Shown one piece after another: positions 35,097 through 44,403 of a stretch of 61,457 nt of DNA. Each line of letters opens with the position of its first letter. Position 1 is the first letter of the stretch. Position numbers and translations under genes: made by a program. The notes under the pieces were generated by a model that did not search any database, had not been told where the DNA came from, and was given only the letters and a program-made list of their open reading frames with translations. This stretch comes from Candidatus Gastranaerophilales bacterium (GTDB lineage: Bacteria > Cyanobacteriota > Vampirovibrionia > Gastranaerophilales > Gastranaerophilaceae): NCBI GenBank assembly GCA_947589425.1, contig CANQAV010000010.1, forward strand, positions 1-61,457. The letters are read 5' to 3'.

Positions 35097-35492
35097 TTAC
35101 CAGATGTAACACAACACTTCGCCGCCTAATTTATTGGCACGAGCTTCTTTTTCCGTCATTAAACCTTTTGAAGTTGAAATAACGGCTATACCCATACCGT
35201 CAAACACTCTGGGCATATTTTTTGCTTTTGAATATACTCTTAAGCCGGGTTTTGAAACTCTTTGAAGTCCGCTGATTACGCTTTGACCGTTGTTGTATTT
35301 AAGTGTTACGTTGATATTTTTAAAACCGTCTTTTTCTTCAACGGTATAGCTATCAACATAGCCTTCTTTTTGAAGAACTTTAATTAATTCTTCTTTTAAG
35401 TTTGATGCAGGAATAGAAACTGAGTCGTGTTTTACTAAATTTGCATTTCTGATACGAGTCAGTGCGTCTGCAATAGGGTCTGATATTGTCAT
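35097..35492 (-). CDS. rpsH: Ribosomal protein uS8
   Basis: 131 residues. Binds helix 21 of 16S rRNA; in Escherichia coli S8 also represses its own operon. Motifs: '[13 protein letters not shown]' at the N-terminus and '[33 protein letters not shown]' near the C-terminus. A 166-base spacer with two hairpins separates it from rpsN. Confidence 0.97.
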   Translation of the reverse strand: [131 protein letters not shown]

Positions 35493-35539
35493 TTGTTTTC
35501 CTTTCTACTTGCAAGGTTTACCCTTGTAGTTTAGCAACG

Positions 35540-35559
35540 ATTGCCCGCAATCGGGCAAT
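35540..35559. other. Stable hairpin in the rpsN-rpsH spacer
   Basis: ATTGCCCG pairs with CGGGCAAT (8 bp) around loop CAAT. No T-run follows on either strand, so it is more likely an RNA-stability, processing or protein-binding element than a terminator. Confidence 0.7.
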
Positions 35560-35611
35560 TATCATATTAATTTAAACATAATATTTTTGCAAATCTTCTT
35601 TAAGATTTATA

Positions 35612-35637
35612 AATAAAAAACTCCCGATTAACAGGAG
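35612..35637 (-). terminator. Internal terminator-like hairpin in the ribosomal operon
   Basis: On the minus strand CTCCTG pairs with CGGGAG (6 bp, loop TTAAT), followed by TTTTTTATTTAT. It lies 21 bases past the rpsN stop and upstream of rpsH, so it could attenuate the downstream genes rpsH, rplF and rplR. Confidence 0.65.
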
Positions 35638-35658
35638 CAATATTTTTTAATTCGGTTA

Positions 35659-35865
35659 CTACCAGGATGATTTTGTAACGCCCGGTAATAAGCCTTGATG
35701 TGCCATTTTTCTCAGGCAAATTCTGCAGATACCGAAATCTCTGTGAAATCCGTGAGGTCTTCCGCAGATTGAACAACGGTTATGAAGTCTGACTTTGGAA
35801 TATTTGCCCTTTGCAGCCAGAGCTTCTCTTCTTTGTTCTTTGTTTATCATTGCTTTTTTAGCCAT
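35659..35865 (-). CDS. rpsN: Ribosomal protein uS14, zinc-binding type
   Basis: 68 residues, slightly longer than the usual 61. The zinc ribbon is '[20 protein letters not shown]' (about 31-50), with C-terminal '[13 protein letters not shown]'. Zinc-type S14 is ancestral and replaced by a longer zinc-free form in some lineages. AGGAG upstream. Canonical position between rplE and rpsH. Confidence 0.96.
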   Translation of the reverse strand: MAKKAMINKEQRREALAAKGKYSKVRLHNRCSICGRPHGFHRDFGICRICLRKMAHQGLLPGVTKSSW

Positions 35866-35884
35866 TTTATACTCCTATTGTTAT

Positions 35885-36439
35885 TTATTTTGCTTTAAAA
35901 GGCATTCCTAAATGTTTTAAAAGAGCTCTTGCTTCATCATCGGTTTTAGCTGTTGTGATGATTGAAACATTCATACCCTTTACGATATCAACTTCTTCAT
36001 AGTGGATTTCGGGGAACAGTGATTGTTCTTTTAAACCGAATGTATAGTTGCCTCTGCCGTCAAAACTTTTCGGGCTTACACCTCTAAAGTCACGAATACG
36101 AGGAAGTACAACGCAAACTAGTTTTTGGAAAAAGTCATACATTCTTTCTCCTCTTAAGGTAACCATTGCGCCAACGGGCATCCCTTCTCTTAATTTGTAT
36201 GAAGCGATTGATTTTTTAGCTTTAGTTGATAAAGCTTTTTGACCTGCAATTTTAGTCAATTGATTAACTATGTTTTCTGCAAGTTTTGAGTTGTGAGAAG
36301 CCTCACCAACACCCATGTTAAGAACAATTTTAGACATTTTCGGAATTTGCATTTCATTTTTATATGCAAATTCTTCTTTTAATTTTGCTCTTACTTCGTT
36401 TGTATAGCGGTCTTTTAAATTACCGGTACTTTTAGACAT
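35885..36439 (-). CDS. rplE: Ribosomal protein uL5
   Basis: 184 residues. Binds 5S rRNA and the P-site tRNA at the central protuberance. Motifs: '[16 protein letters not shown]', '[19 protein letters not shown]' and '[20 protein letters not shown]'. It follows rplX with a 76-base spacer that contains the hairpin CCGCA-CTG-TGCGG (36502-36514). Confidence 0.97.
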   Translation of the reverse strand: MSKSTGNLKDRYTNEVRAKLKEEFAYKNEMQIPKMSKIVLNMGVGEASHNSKLAENIVNQLTKIAGQKALSTKAKKSIASYKLREGMPVGAMVTLRGERMYDFFQKLVCVVLPRIRDFRGVSPKSFDGRGNYTFGLKEQSLFPEIHYEEVDIVKGMNVSIITTAKTDDEARALLKHLGMPFKAK

Positions 36440-36515
36440 TTCTTTATCCTTTTTCTTAGCCTTTGAAAATCTTACCTTTCGGTCTGTCGAATTTCAATGC
36501 CCCGCACTGTGCGGT

Positions 36516-36851
36516 CTATACATCAATAGTTTCGCCGCATTTTGAACAAATGCGAACTTTTTTGCCGTCTTTAACTACTTTTTTAACACGTGTAGCTTTA
36601 TCGCAAGACGGACAGCAAATCATAACTTTAGAAGCGTTAAGAGGTTTTGCAATTTTGTTTAAACCGCCTTGAACACCTGCCATCGGATTTGCTTTTTGAG
36701 CTTTTGTTACAACATTCACACCGTCAACCAAAACCGTGCCTTTTTCAGGGTTAACTTCTTTAACGTTGCCTTGTTTGCCTTTGTCTTTTCCTGAAATTAC
36801 TATTACACGGTCACCGACTTTTGTGTGAAGCTTCTTATTATTTTTAGCCAT
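36516..36851 (-). CDS. rplX: Ribosomal protein uL24
   Basis: 111 residues. An assembly initiator bound near the exit tunnel. The KOW motif is 'VGDRVIVISGKDKGKQGNV' (about 12-30). The C-terminal extension carries two CxxC pairs ('CPSC' and 'CSKC'), a possible zinc site typical of many bacterial L24. Its start lies 19 bases after the rplN stop. Confidence 0.95.
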   Translation of the reverse strand: MAKNNKKLHTKVGDRVIVISGKDKGKQGNVKEVNPEKGTVLVDGVNVVTKAQKANPMAGVQGGLNKIAKPLNASKVMICCPSCDKATRVKKVVKDGKKVRICSKCGETIDV

Positions 36852-36870
36852 TTTTTCATTCCTATTTTGT

Positions 36871-37239
36871 TTATATTACTTCCGGTGCCAGAGAAATGAT
36901 TTTCATAAAATTCTTTTCTCTGAGTTCTCTTGCAACGGGTCCAAATACACGTGTTCCTCTTGGAGCACCATCTTTTGTTATGATAACTGCCGCATTTTCG
37001 TCAAATCTTATAACGGAGCCGTCATTACGTTTAATTGCAGCCGTTGTTCTAACGATTACAGCATCAACAACATCTGATTTTTTTACAGGCATATTCGGAG
37101 TTGCATCTTTAACCGTCGCTTTAATAACATCACCAACGCTTGCATATTTTTTGTTGCTTCCTCCCATAACATGGATACAAAGCAGTTCTTTTGCGCCTGT
37201 GTTGTCTGCAACTTTCAGTCTGGTTTCTTGTTGTATCAT
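36871..37239 (-). CDS. rplN: Ribosomal protein uL14
   Basis: 122 residues from the ATG at 37239 (AAGGTAG upstream), the normal family start '[18 protein letters not shown]'. A longer reading from 37299 would overlap rpsQ and is rejected. Motifs: '[16 protein letters not shown]' and C-terminal '[18 protein letters not shown]'. L14 binds the inter-subunit bridge and is a very stable landmark. Confidence 0.97.
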   Translation of the reverse strand: MIQQETRLKVADNTGAKELLCIHVMGGSNKKYASVGDVIKATVKDATPNMPVKKSDVVDAVIVRTTAAIKRNDGSVIRFDENAAVIITKDGAPRGTRVFGPVARELREKNFMKIISLAPEVI

Positions 37240-37262
37240 ATCTGTTACTACCTTATCTTTAA

Positions 37263-37508
37263 CTACTTGGCAACGCTTACAATTTTGTCCAAATTCCATC
37301 TGATTGAGCCGGATAGAGGTTTAGATTCAACAATTGTAACAACATCGCCTACATGACATTGATTTTGCTCATCACGAACTTTGAAATTTTTCGTGAAAGT
37401 CATTGTTTTTTTGTATTTTTTATGAGCTTTATGTTCAGCAACTTCAACAACGATTGCTTTTTCCATTTTGTCGCTCACTACTGTTCCTTGTTTTACTTTT
37501 TTAGGCAT
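37263..37508 (-). CDS. rpsQ: Ribosomal protein uS17
   Basis: 81 residues. A small-subunit OB-fold protein that binds helix 11. Motifs: '[17 protein letters not shown]' and '[25 protein letters not shown]'. Canonical position between rpmC and rplN, with a 12-base gap to the former. Confidence 0.96.
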   Translation of the reverse strand: MPKKVKQGTVVSDKMEKAIVVEVAEHKAHKKYKKTMTFTKNFKVRDEQNQCHVGDVVTIVESKPLSGSIRWNLDKIVSVAK

Positions 37509-37520
37509 TTTATTATCCCT

Positions 37521-37718
37521 TTACGCATTTATTTCTTTTTGTCTTAAAACAGTTTTTAAACGTGCGATTTCTCTTTTTTTGTTTTTGATAGATGCTGTGT
37601 TTTCAAGCTGTTTTAATTTGTTGTGACCCATTTTTAAAGTGAATAATTCTTTTTTTGAATCAAGAATTATATCCTTTAATTCATCTATAGTTTTTTCTTT
37701 CATTTCTTGAAGTTTCAT
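37521..37718 (-). CDS. rpmC: Ribosomal protein uL29
   Basis: 65 residues, two long helices: 'EKTIDELKDIILDSKKELF' and 'ASIKNKKREIARLKTVLRQ'. It binds near the tunnel exit, where signal-recognition particle and trigger factor dock. Located as expected between rplP and rpsQ. Confidence 0.94.
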   Translation of the reverse strand: MKLQEMKEKTIDELKDIILDSKKELFTLKMGHNKLKQLENTASIKNKKREIARLKTVLRQKEINA

Positions 37719-37725
37719 GATTAAC

Positions 37726-38130
37726 CTACTTTTCTACTACTTTTAATTTTATAGGCAATTTTTGAGCAGCTAAGTTAAGCGCTTCAATTGCTTCTTCTTT
37801 TGCATCAAAAGTTACTTCAAACAAAATTCTGCCGGGTTTTACAACGGCTACCCAATATTCGGGGTTGCCTTTACCTTTACCCATACGGGTTTCAGCAGGT
37901 TTCGCAGTGATAGGTTTGTCGGGAAATATTTTAATCCAAACATTACCGCCACGTTTAATTCTTCTGGTAATTACACGACGTGCAGCTTCTATTTGTCTTG
38001 AAGTAATCCATGCGGGCTCCAGTGCTTGAAGTCCGAATTCGCCAAACTCAAGAGCACATCCTCTTGTTTCGGTTCCCTTCATATTGCCTTTCATTTTTTT
38101 GCGAAACTTAGTTTTTTTAGGCATTAACAT
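37726..38130 (-). CDS. rplP: Ribosomal protein uL16
   Basis: 134 residues. L16 lies near the A-site and organises the elbow of tRNA. Motifs: '[19 protein letters not shown]', '[19 protein letters not shown]', 'ARRVITRR' and '[15 protein letters not shown]'. AGGAG ten bases before the ATG at 38130 favours it over the internal ATG two codons on. Confidence 0.97.
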   Translation of the reverse strand: MLMPKKTKFRKKMKGNMKGTETRGCALEFGEFGLQALEPAWITSRQIEAARRVITRRIKRGGNVWIKIFPDKPITAKPAETRMGKGKGNPEYWVAVVKPGRILFEVTFDAKEEAIEALNLAAQKLPIKLKVVEK

Positions 38131-38156
38131 TTTTATATTTCTCCTAATTGTTTTTG

Positions 38157-38909
38157 TTATTGTTCCTGCTCAACATTTTGAGCTTCTTGTTGTTCCCCTC
38201 TTTTAGGACGTCTTTGAAAACGTGTGTTTTCTTTTCCTTGGGGTTTTTTGGTTTTTATGTTTTGATCGGCTTTTTCTCCGGGTAATAAGTCGCCTTTGAA
38301 CACCCAAACTTTAACACCGATTTTACCCATAATGGTATCAGCTTCGGCAAAACCGTATTGAACGTCAGCTCTGAGGGTTTGAAGAGGAATTCTTCCTTCT
38401 TTAGCCCATTCGGAACGTGCTATTTCAGCACCGCCCAAACGTCCCGATACCATAACTTTAATACCTTGAACGCCTGCACGCATTGTTCTTTGCATTGCTT
38501 GTTTCATTGCACGTCTGAATGCAATACGTTTTTCCAATTGAAGTGCGATGTTTTCGGCAATTAATTGAGCATCAACATCAATTCTTGCAACTTCAACAAC
38601 ATCAATTGTAACTGCTTGAGTTTTGATTAGTTTTTGCACTGCAACTCTTAATTCATCAATACCTTGTCCGCCTCTGCCTACTACAATACCGGGTTTTGCG
38701 GTAACAACGGTAATATTAACATTGTTTGCTTTTCTTGCAATGTTAATTCTTGATACACCTGCCGTGTATAATTTTTTCTTGATGAATTTTCTGATTTTAG
38801 CATCTTGTGCTATGTTGAGCGCATATTGACCTTTTTTAGCAAACCATGTAGAAACCCATGGTTCAATTATTCCTACTCTAAAACCGGTCGGATGTGTTTT
38901 TTGTCCCAT
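38157..38909 (-). CDS. rpsC: Ribosomal protein uS3
   Basis: 250 residues. The mRNA-entry-channel protein. N-terminus '[18 protein letters not shown]', KH domain with '[13 protein letters not shown]' (about 72-84) and the C-terminal S3 domain '[20 protein letters not shown]'. A C-terminal tail (about 30 residues) of charged Gln/Glu extends the usual length. Canonical position between rplV and rplP. Confidence 0.97.
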   Translation of the reverse strand: MGQKTHPTGFRVGIIEPWVSTWFAKKGQYALNIAQDAKIRKFIKKKLYTAGVSRINIARKANNVNITVVTAKPGIVVGRGGQGIDELRVAVQKLIKTQAVTIDVVEVARIDVDAQLIAENIALQLEKRIAFRRAMKQAMQRTMRAGVQGIKVMVSGRLGGAEIARSEWAKEGRIPLQTLRADVQYGFAEADTIMGKIGVKVWVFKGDLLPGEKADQNIKTKKPQGKENTRFQRRPKRGEQQEAQNVEQEQ

Positions 38910-38918
38910 GTTCTTCTC

Positions 38919-39254
38919 CTAGTCCTTTGCTACTTTCACCGTTAAATGTGCTGTTCTTTTTAATCTCTTGTACATTCTGCCTTGAGCACGAGGACGTACA
39001 CGTCTGTATGTAGCTGCTTCATCGGCATAAATTTCAGAGATTTTAAGCATATCCGCATTTGCTCCGAATTTTTGCGAAGCATTTGCTATTGCAGCGTTTA
39101 AGTTCTTTTCAACAATTCTTGCTGCAAAATATGGCATAAATTTAAGCATTCTTTGAGCATCGCTTGCCTTTTTGCCACGGATTAGGTTAATCACTCTGCG
39201 GATTTTTCTAACCGTCATTTTAATATCTGTTTGTTTTGATATAGCTTCTTGCAT
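38919..39254 (-). CDS. rplV: Ribosomal protein uL22
   Basis: 111 residues. Its extended loop lines the exit tunnel, where macrolide-resistance mutations occur in other bacteria. Motifs: 'RRVINLIRGKKASDAQRML' and 'ATYRRVRPRAQGRMYKRLKR'. Ends nine bases before the rpsC start. Confidence 0.96.
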   Translation of the reverse strand: MQEAISKQTDIKMTVRKIRRVINLIRGKKASDAQRMLKFMPYFAARIVEKNLNAAIANASQKFGANADMLKISEIYADEAATYRRVRPRAQGRMYKRLKRTAHLTVKVAKD

Positions 39255-39272
39255 TTTTCTGTTTCCTTAAAG

Positions 39273-39551
39273 TTATTTCTTCTTAGCTGTCTTATCGCCA
39301 GCGTGACCTCTAAAAGTTCTTGTGATTGAAAATTCGCCTAATTTATGACCAACCATTTGTTCGGTGATATAAACAGGCACGTGAGTTTTTCCATTGTGAA
39401 CTGCGATTGTGTGTCCGAGCATATCGGGTACAATCATAGAAGCTCTTGACCAAGTTTTGATAACTTTCTTTTCGTTTTTTTCATTCATTGCATTAATCTT
39501 CTTTTGAAGAGATTCATGCACGTATGGACCTTTTTTTAATGAACGAGCCAT
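39273..39551 (-). CDS. rpsS: Ribosomal protein uS19
   Basis: 92 residues. Binds the small-subunit head near the A site. N-terminus '[18 protein letters not shown]' and C-terminal '[18 protein letters not shown]'. Canonical. Confidence 0.97.
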   Translation of the reverse strand: MARSLKKGPYVHESLQKKINAMNEKNEKKVIKTWSRASMIVPDMLGHTIAVHNGKTHVPVYITEQMVGHKLGEFSITRTFRGHAGDKTAKKK

Positions 39552-39569
39552 CTATTTATGTTCTCCTTT

Positions 39570-40397
39570 TTATTTTTTTCTTCTTCTTACTATCAACTTG
39601 CTTGAGGCTTTTTTGGTGTTACGTGTTTTGTAACCTAATGCAGGTTTACCCCAAGGAGTTTTCGGGTTGCCGCCGGGGCCGGTTTTACCTTCACCACCGC
39701 CGTGAGGGTGATCAACGGGATTCATTGTTACACCACGTACGGTCGGTTTAATTCCCAAATATCTTGTTCTTCCCGCTTTGCCTGTTGATAGGTTTTTAAA
39801 TTCGGAATTACCCAGAACGCCGATTGTTGCATAGCATTCTTTTCTTACCATTCTCATCTCGGATGAGGGAAGTTTGATTGTTACGTAATTTCCTTCTTTA
39901 GCCATTACCTGTGCGGAATTTCCTGCACTTCTTGCCATTTTTCCGCCTCTGCCGGCTTTTAATTCAATGTTGTGAACTAAAGTACCGAGAGGAATTGAAT
40001 CTAAAGGAAGCGCATTTCCCACTACGATTTCAACATCGGGGCCTGATATAACTTTGTCGCCTGTTTTCATACCTTCTGGGCAGAGAATATATCTTTTTTC
40101 GCCGTCAATGTAGTTAACAAGGCAAATTCTAACGTTTCTGTTAGGGTCATATTCAATTGTCATAACAGTACCTTGAATACCGATTTTATCTCTTTTGAAA
40201 TCAATTACACGGTATGCTTGTTTATGACCGCCGCCGATATGACGTGTTGTAATTCTGCCTGTATTATTTCTTCCGCCTGTTTTAGTTAATGATTTAACCA
40301 AAGACTTTTCAGGAGTAGAAGTTGTAATGTCAGAATAGTCAGGTCTTGTCATACCTCTTTGACCGGGTGAAGTCGGATTAATTTTTCTGTTTGCCAT
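39570..40397 (-). CDS. rplB: Ribosomal protein uL2
   Basis: 275 residues. Required for subunit association and peptidyl transferase assembly. '[18 protein letters not shown]' near residue 45, '[18 protein letters not shown]' (about 220-237) with the conserved His, and the C-terminal basic tail. Start four bases after the rplW stop. Confidence 0.98.
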   Translation of the reverse strand: MANRKINPTSPGQRGMTRPDYSDITTSTPEKSLVKSLTKTGGRNNTGRITTRHIGGGHKQAYRVIDFKRDKIGIQGTVMTIEYDPNRNVRICLVNYIDGEKRYILCPEGMKTGDKVISGPDVEIVVGNALPLDSIPLGTLVHNIELKAGRGGKMARSAGNSAQVMAKEGNYVTIKLPSSEMRMVRKECYATIGVLGNSEFKNLSTGKAGRTRYLGIKPTVRGVTMNPVDHPHGGGEGKTGPGGNPKTPWGKPALGYKTRNTKKASSKLIVRRRKK

Positions 40398-40401
40398 AAT
40401 C

Positions 40402-40710
40402 TTATACTCCTGTCAATTCTTCAATCGGGTCGCCAACTATTGTAACAATAGCTTTCTTACCTGATTGTGTTCTGCCAAATTTCATGCCCATTCTTTTTTG
40501 ATGAGAAGGCATGTAAACCGTTCTAACTTTCTTAACTTTGCGGTTTGGATAAGCTAATTCAACAGCCTGTGCAATTTCTGTTTTAGTTGCATCTTTAACA
40601 ACTTCAAAAGTGTAAGTGTTATTTGCTGTTGCCATCATTGACTTTTCGGTAATGACGGGCTTTTTTATAATGTTGTATAATTTTTCTTTGTTGGTATTTG
40701 TGTTTGTCAT
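40402..40710 (-). CDS. rplW: Ribosomal protein uL23
   Basis: 102 residues. Trigger-factor docking site at the tunnel exit. Motifs: '[15 protein letters not shown]', '[19 protein letters not shown]' and '[17 protein letters not shown]'. It shares one base with the rplD stop (TAATG). Confidence 0.96.
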   Translation of the reverse strand: MTNTNTNKEKLYNIIKKPVITEKSMMATANNTYTFEVVKDATKTEIAQAVELAYPNRKVKKVRTVYMPSHQKRMGMKFGRTQSGKKAIVTIVGDPIEELTGV

Positions 40711-41360
40711 TATTTTGCCAACCTTTCAGTAATAGAATTGATTGCAGATTCCGTAGCAATAATTGTATCGGCTTCAACCAAATCTTTAACATTTAAATTT
40801 GAAGGTAATAATAATTTAACGCTCGGGATATTTCTTGCTGATAATGCAAGGTTTTTGTTTTCATCAGCATTTAAATCTGCGATAATTAATGTTTTACCTT
40901 TTGCACCTAAATCGTTCAAAACTTTAACCATTGCTTTTGTTTTTGCTTCAGTGATTTCAGAGAAGTCTTTAACAACCGTAATGATATCAAATTTTGCGCT
41001 GAGTGCGGATTTAAGAGCTAATTTTCTTGCTTTTTGAGGCAATGTTGTTTCATAGCTTCTCGGTTTAGGTCCGAAGATTACGCCGCCGCCTCTGAATAAG
41101 GGGCTTCTTAATGAACCTGCACGAGCTCTGCCTGTACCTTTTTGTTTCCACGGCTTTTTACCGCCTCCTGAAACTTCAGCTCTCGTTTTAGTGCAAGCTA
41201 AACCTGCTCTTGCATTGTTTAATTGTCTTTTAAGAGCAAGATACATAACATGTATATTGGGCTCAACTCCAAATACGGAGCCTTCTAAATTCATCTGTCC
41301 GAGTTCGGAGCCTTGAGTTGATAATACTTTAATTGTTTTATTTTCTTTATTTTTTGTCAT
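40710..41360 (-). CDS. rplD: Ribosomal protein uL4
   Basis: 216 residues. The tunnel-wall protein; L4 also autoregulates the S10 operon in Escherichia coli. Motifs: 'KTRAEVSGGGKKPWKQKGTG', 'GSLRSPLFRGGGVIFGPKP' and C-terminal 'LVEADTIIATESAINSI'. Canonical between rplC and rplW. Confidence 0.97.
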   Translation of the reverse strand: MTKNKENKTIKVLSTQGSELGQMNLEGSVFGVEPNIHVMYLALKRQLNNARAGLACTKTRAEVSGGGKKPWKQKGTGRARAGSLRSPLFRGGGVIFGPKPRSYETTLPQKARKLALKSALSAKFDIITVVKDFSEITEAKTKAMVKVLNDLGAKGKTLIIADLNADENKNLALSARNIPSVKLLLPSNLNVKDLVEADTIIATESAINSITERLAK

Positions 41361-41369
41361 AGCGCACCT

Positions 41370-42005
41370 CTAATTCCATTTGGTCCTTGTGGGTTTTACA
41401 GTGACTAATTTGCCTTCAGGACCGGGAATAGCACCTTTAATAAGCAATAATTTTTTGTCGGCAATTATTTTTGCTACCGTTAATTTTGTAACGGTAACTT
41501 TTTCATTACCCATATTGCCTGCCATTCTTTTACCTTTAACAACACGGCTTGGAGTAGTACCTGCGCCGATTGAACCGGGAGCTCTGTGGTTTTTTGAACC
41601 GTGTCCCATAGGTCCTCTTGAAAAATTATGTCTTTTTACGGTACCTTGAAAACCTTTACCGATTGAACGGCCTGTTACATCAACTTTTTGAACATTGTCT
41701 AAAACTTCAAGAGAAATTTTTTGACCAACTTCAAATTTTGAAGCATCTTCAACTCTGAATTCTTGTAAGTGTCTGAAGTTTTCAAGATTATTTTTTTTGA
41801 AATGACCGATTTGAGCTTTTGTTAAATGTTTTTCTTTTGCAGGTACAACCCCTACTTGAATAGCATTATAGCCATCCGTTTCAGTTGTTTTAACCTGTGT
41901 AACAACAGCTTCTTCAACAGCTACAACGGTAACGGGGATGCATAATCCTTCTTCGTTGTAGATTTGTGTCATTCCGAGTTTTGTTCCGATAACACCGATT
42001 GTCAT
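41370..42005 (-). CDS. rplC: Ribosomal protein uL3
   Basis: 211 residues. Assembly initiator with an extension that reaches the peptidyl transferase centre. Motifs: 'GTKLGMTQIYNEEGLCIPV' at the N-terminus and 'FQGTVKRHNFSRGPMGHGS' (about 120-138). A 136-base A+T-rich spacer precedes it after rpsJ. Confidence 0.97.
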   Translation of the reverse strand: MTIGVIGTKLGMTQIYNEEGLCIPVTVVAVEEAVVTQVKTTETDGYNAIQVGVVPAKEKHLTKAQIGHFKKNNLENFRHLQEFRVEDASKFEVGQKISLEVLDNVQKVDVTGRSIGKGFQGTVKRHNFSRGPMGHGSKNHRAPGSIGAGTTPSRVVKGKRMAGNMGNEKVTVTKLTVAKIIADKKLLLIKGAIPGPEGKLVTVKPTRTKWN

Positions 42006-42141
42006 GTTAAACCTTTCTGTTGTGAGAGCTACTTTTTAAAGTGTTTCTCTTTTGTACTTACTTGTGCTTTGTTTCAATTGAAACTCTGCTTTTTCATAGA
42101 TCACATTAATATTAAATTGTATGTGTCGTATTGCGAAGTAA

Positions 42142-42459
42142 TTATAGTTTTACTTCAATGTCAACCCCTGAAGGCAAATCCATTCTGGATAATTCTTCGG
42201 TTGTTTGCTGGGTTGGCTCATAAATATCGATAATTCTTTTATGTGTTCTCATTTCAAAATGTTCACGAGATTTTTTATCAACGTGAGGGGAACGAAGAAC
42301 GCAATATACTCTGCGTTTTGTAGGGGTGGGAATAGGGCCTGAAACCGAAGCGCCTGTTCTTTTAGCCGTATCTACAATTTTTTGAGCAGAACTATCAATT
42401 AATTGGTGGTCGTATGCTTTTAAACATACTCTGATTCTCTGTCTTTTTGCTGTGCTCAT
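42142..42459 (-). CDS. rpsJ: Ribosomal protein uS10 (NusE)
   Basis: 105 residues. Small-subunit head protein that also joins the NusB antitermination complex. Motifs: '[15 protein letters not shown]', '[19 protein letters not shown]' and '[15 protein letters not shown]'. First gene of the leftward operon; promoter upstream. Confidence 0.98.
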   Translation of the reverse strand: MSTAKRQRIRVCLKAYDHQLIDSSAQKIVDTAKRTGASVSGPIPTPTKRRVYCVLRSPHVDKKSREHFEMRTHKRIIDIYEPTQQTTEELSRMDLPSGVDIEVKL

Positions 42460-42508
42460 TTTGATTTATTACCTTCATTTATAGTTTGTAACAATTCGTA
42501 TTTTTTAA

Positions 42509-42535
42509 GTTATAACAAACAAAATCCCTCGTCAA
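42509..42535 (-). promoter_or_regulatory. Putative promoter of the ribosomal operon
   Basis: On the minus strand TTGACG (42535-42530) is 15 bases from TATAAC (42514-42509), which carries a TGn extension just before it. The predicted start lies about 43 bases upstream of the rpsJ ATG. The spacing is shorter than ideal. Confidence 0.5.
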
Positions 42536-42654
42536 CAAGTTTTTTTAAAAATGTTTGTCAGAACTTTACATAACTACAAATATGATGAAGAAAATTTTTT
42601 GTCAAAAAATATTTTTTTGCCTTTTTGTATATATACAGCCATTGGAGTTCAAAT

Positions 42655-44010
42655 ATGCAAAAAATTACCTCGGCTAATTTGAATAATTTATGCTTTAAAT
42701 CTGATATTAAACGTTTTGATAAAAACGGCTCAAAATTCGAAATTGAATATGATAAAAAAAACAGAATTATAAGAGCCAAAAAAACGGGCAGTGACTCATT
42801 TGTTAAAACATACGATTATTTTAACGGCAAAACTTCCTGTCCTTCTTCCGTCACAATTGAAGATGAGGACAAAAACTCTTATTCGATTGATTTTGCTCAA
42901 TTGAAATATTCGGTTAGACTAAAAAACGAAAGAATTTTTTCCGTTTTAAAAGATGCATCCTGCTATACTCTTGAACAATTAAAAGTTTTTGCCCAATTTC
43001 GAAATATCAACAAAGATACAAAAAACAGACTCATAAAACTGATTAAAGATATTGAAGCTTCTTTTGCTTCTTTTAACACCCTTGATGATATTGACCCTTA
43101 CAGGCCTTATTTTGCGCCTTTTTATTCAAATGCAAAAAAACGTTTTCCAACCTATACAAATAACTTTGATAAAAACTCTTTGGAATATAAATTTTTTCTT
43201 GAAAACAAAGATTTGGATTTAACTTCCGATATAAATTTATTTGAAGATTTTAAAGACAGACCCTTTGATGTTCCGGAAAGATTTATGATTATGGCTGATA
43301 ATTCATTAAGAAAAACAGGAAATGCTTATATTATCGATGAAATCCCAAAAATTTTTCAGGGTGTTGATATAAATGACGTTATTGATAAAATCAGCAAATT
43401 TGCAAGACTTGAAAAAGAAGCATCATCGTGGTCATTTTATTCATCAGGTAAAAAAATAAACGCAGAATATATAGGTGGAGGCGATGTGGGTATTGTTTAC
43501 AAATTATTTGATGAAGAAGGAAATTGTGCTGCAATTAAAATTTATTCCCTTCCAAAATCAAGGCAATTGAACTGCAATTGCGCAATGACCGAAATTCCTA
43601 CTTCAATTCGTCTGAAAAAGGATAATGTCGGCGACGTTCCGAAATTTTATATGGCAAATGCAGCACTATACGGCTTCAATTCAAAAGGCGAACAATTTAA
43701 GGATGTGCCCTGGATGATAAGCGAATATATTGATAACAACACACATTTTGACATAAACAGCAGAAAACTTAACGATTGGCTTGTTGAACATAACATGCAT
43801 TATGTTGATTTTATAGCAAATCCGAGAATAAATGCCGAATATTTGGTTGACTTGGGCGGAATTATTCCAAATAATATTACATGCACAAAAACATGGGGCA
43901 TAAACGGCATGAGTGAAAATTCAAACCCATGCAGCCTTGCTTCTTTATTGTATCAATCTTTAACAAAGGGGTTTGGAGTTAAAGAGATTTTAGAAACGTT
44001 TGAAAATTAA
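42655..44010 (+). CDS. Atypical kinase-fold-like protein
   Basis: 451 residues from the ATG with GGAG six bases before it. The N-terminal 270 residues (Lys/Phe/Asn-rich) are of unknown fold. From about residue 270 the order recalls a protein-kinase-like fold: glycine loop 'YIGGGDVGIVYK' (about 272-283), 'CAAIKIY' with Lys295, 'WMISEYIDNNTHF' as hinge, then 'HYVDFIANPRIN' (H382, D385, N389) and 'LVDLGG' (D399). Spacings differ from Ser/Thr kinases (D to N is four not five). No signal peptide. An aminoglycoside-kinase-like, secreted-effector-like or inactive pseudokinase is possible. Terminator follows. Confidence 0.6.
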   Translation: MQKITSANLNNLCFKSDIKRFDKNGSKFEIEYDKKNRIIRAKKTGSDSFVKTYDYFNGKTSCPSSVTIEDEDKNSYSIDFAQLKYSVRLKNERIFSVLKDASCYTLEQLKVFAQFRNINKDTKNRLIKLIKDIEASFASFNTLDDIDPYRPYFAPFYSNAKKRFPTYTNNFDKNSLEYKFFLENKDLDLTSDINLFEDFKDRPFDVPERFMIMADNSLRKTGNAYIIDEIPKIFQGVDINDVIDKISKFARLEKEASSWSFYSSGKKINAEYIGGGDVGIVYKLFDEEGNCAAIKIYSLPKSRQLNCNCAMTEIPTSIRLKKDNVGDVPKFYMANAALYGFNSKGEQFKDVPWMISEYIDNNTHFDINSRKLNDWLVEHNMHYVDFIANPRINAEYLVDLGGIIPNNITCTKTWGINGMSENSNPCSLASLLYQSLTKGFGVKEILETFEN

Positions 44011-44028
44011 AATTTATGATTATATTGT

Positions 44029-44060
44029 AAATCCGCCTTTTTGTAAAGGCGGATTTTTTC
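44029..44060 (+). terminator. Rho-independent terminator
   Basis: AAATCCGCCTTT pairs with AAAGGCGGATTT (12 bp, loop TTGT), followed by TTTTCC. It ends the kinase-like gene. Confidence 0.9.
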
Positions 44061-44403
44061 CAAGTCCAGTAGTAAACCTTAAATAAATTTTTTCGTTAAT
44101 ATAATCTAACCTTAAATTATTCCTTTTTTGTAAACTTCGCCATCACTCCTTTCGCATTTTTTGCGGATGCTTTAAATGTATATTTAAATTCTAGATTTAA
44201 AAAAAGCATGTGCCAATAAACCGTTTTGTTAAAAAAGTTTTACATAAGCGAGATTTTAAGAATAATGTTTAAAAATTCGCCTTTACAAACTTAATATTGT
44301 ACTTTTTTCTTGACAAAAGAGTTTTGCTCATATCCTGCAAGTATTAAACCATGCCTGATTTTAAAAATAGCGCCCTAATTAAGGTTTAATTTTTAACAAA
44401 AAT
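44061..44403. other. 343-base region with no clear gene
   Basis: A+T-rich sequence between the kinase-like gene's terminator and the end of the leftward CHR gene. I see AACCTTAAAT twice (about 44075-44084 and 44108-44117) and its near-reverse AAGGTTTAA near 44383, but no ORF, RNA structure or promoter that I can support. Confidence 0.4.

Noticed and set aside
37240-37299. Longer N-terminus for rplN
   Set aside because: It would overlap rpsQ and add a non-family extension; the ATG at 37239 has AAGGTAG upstream.
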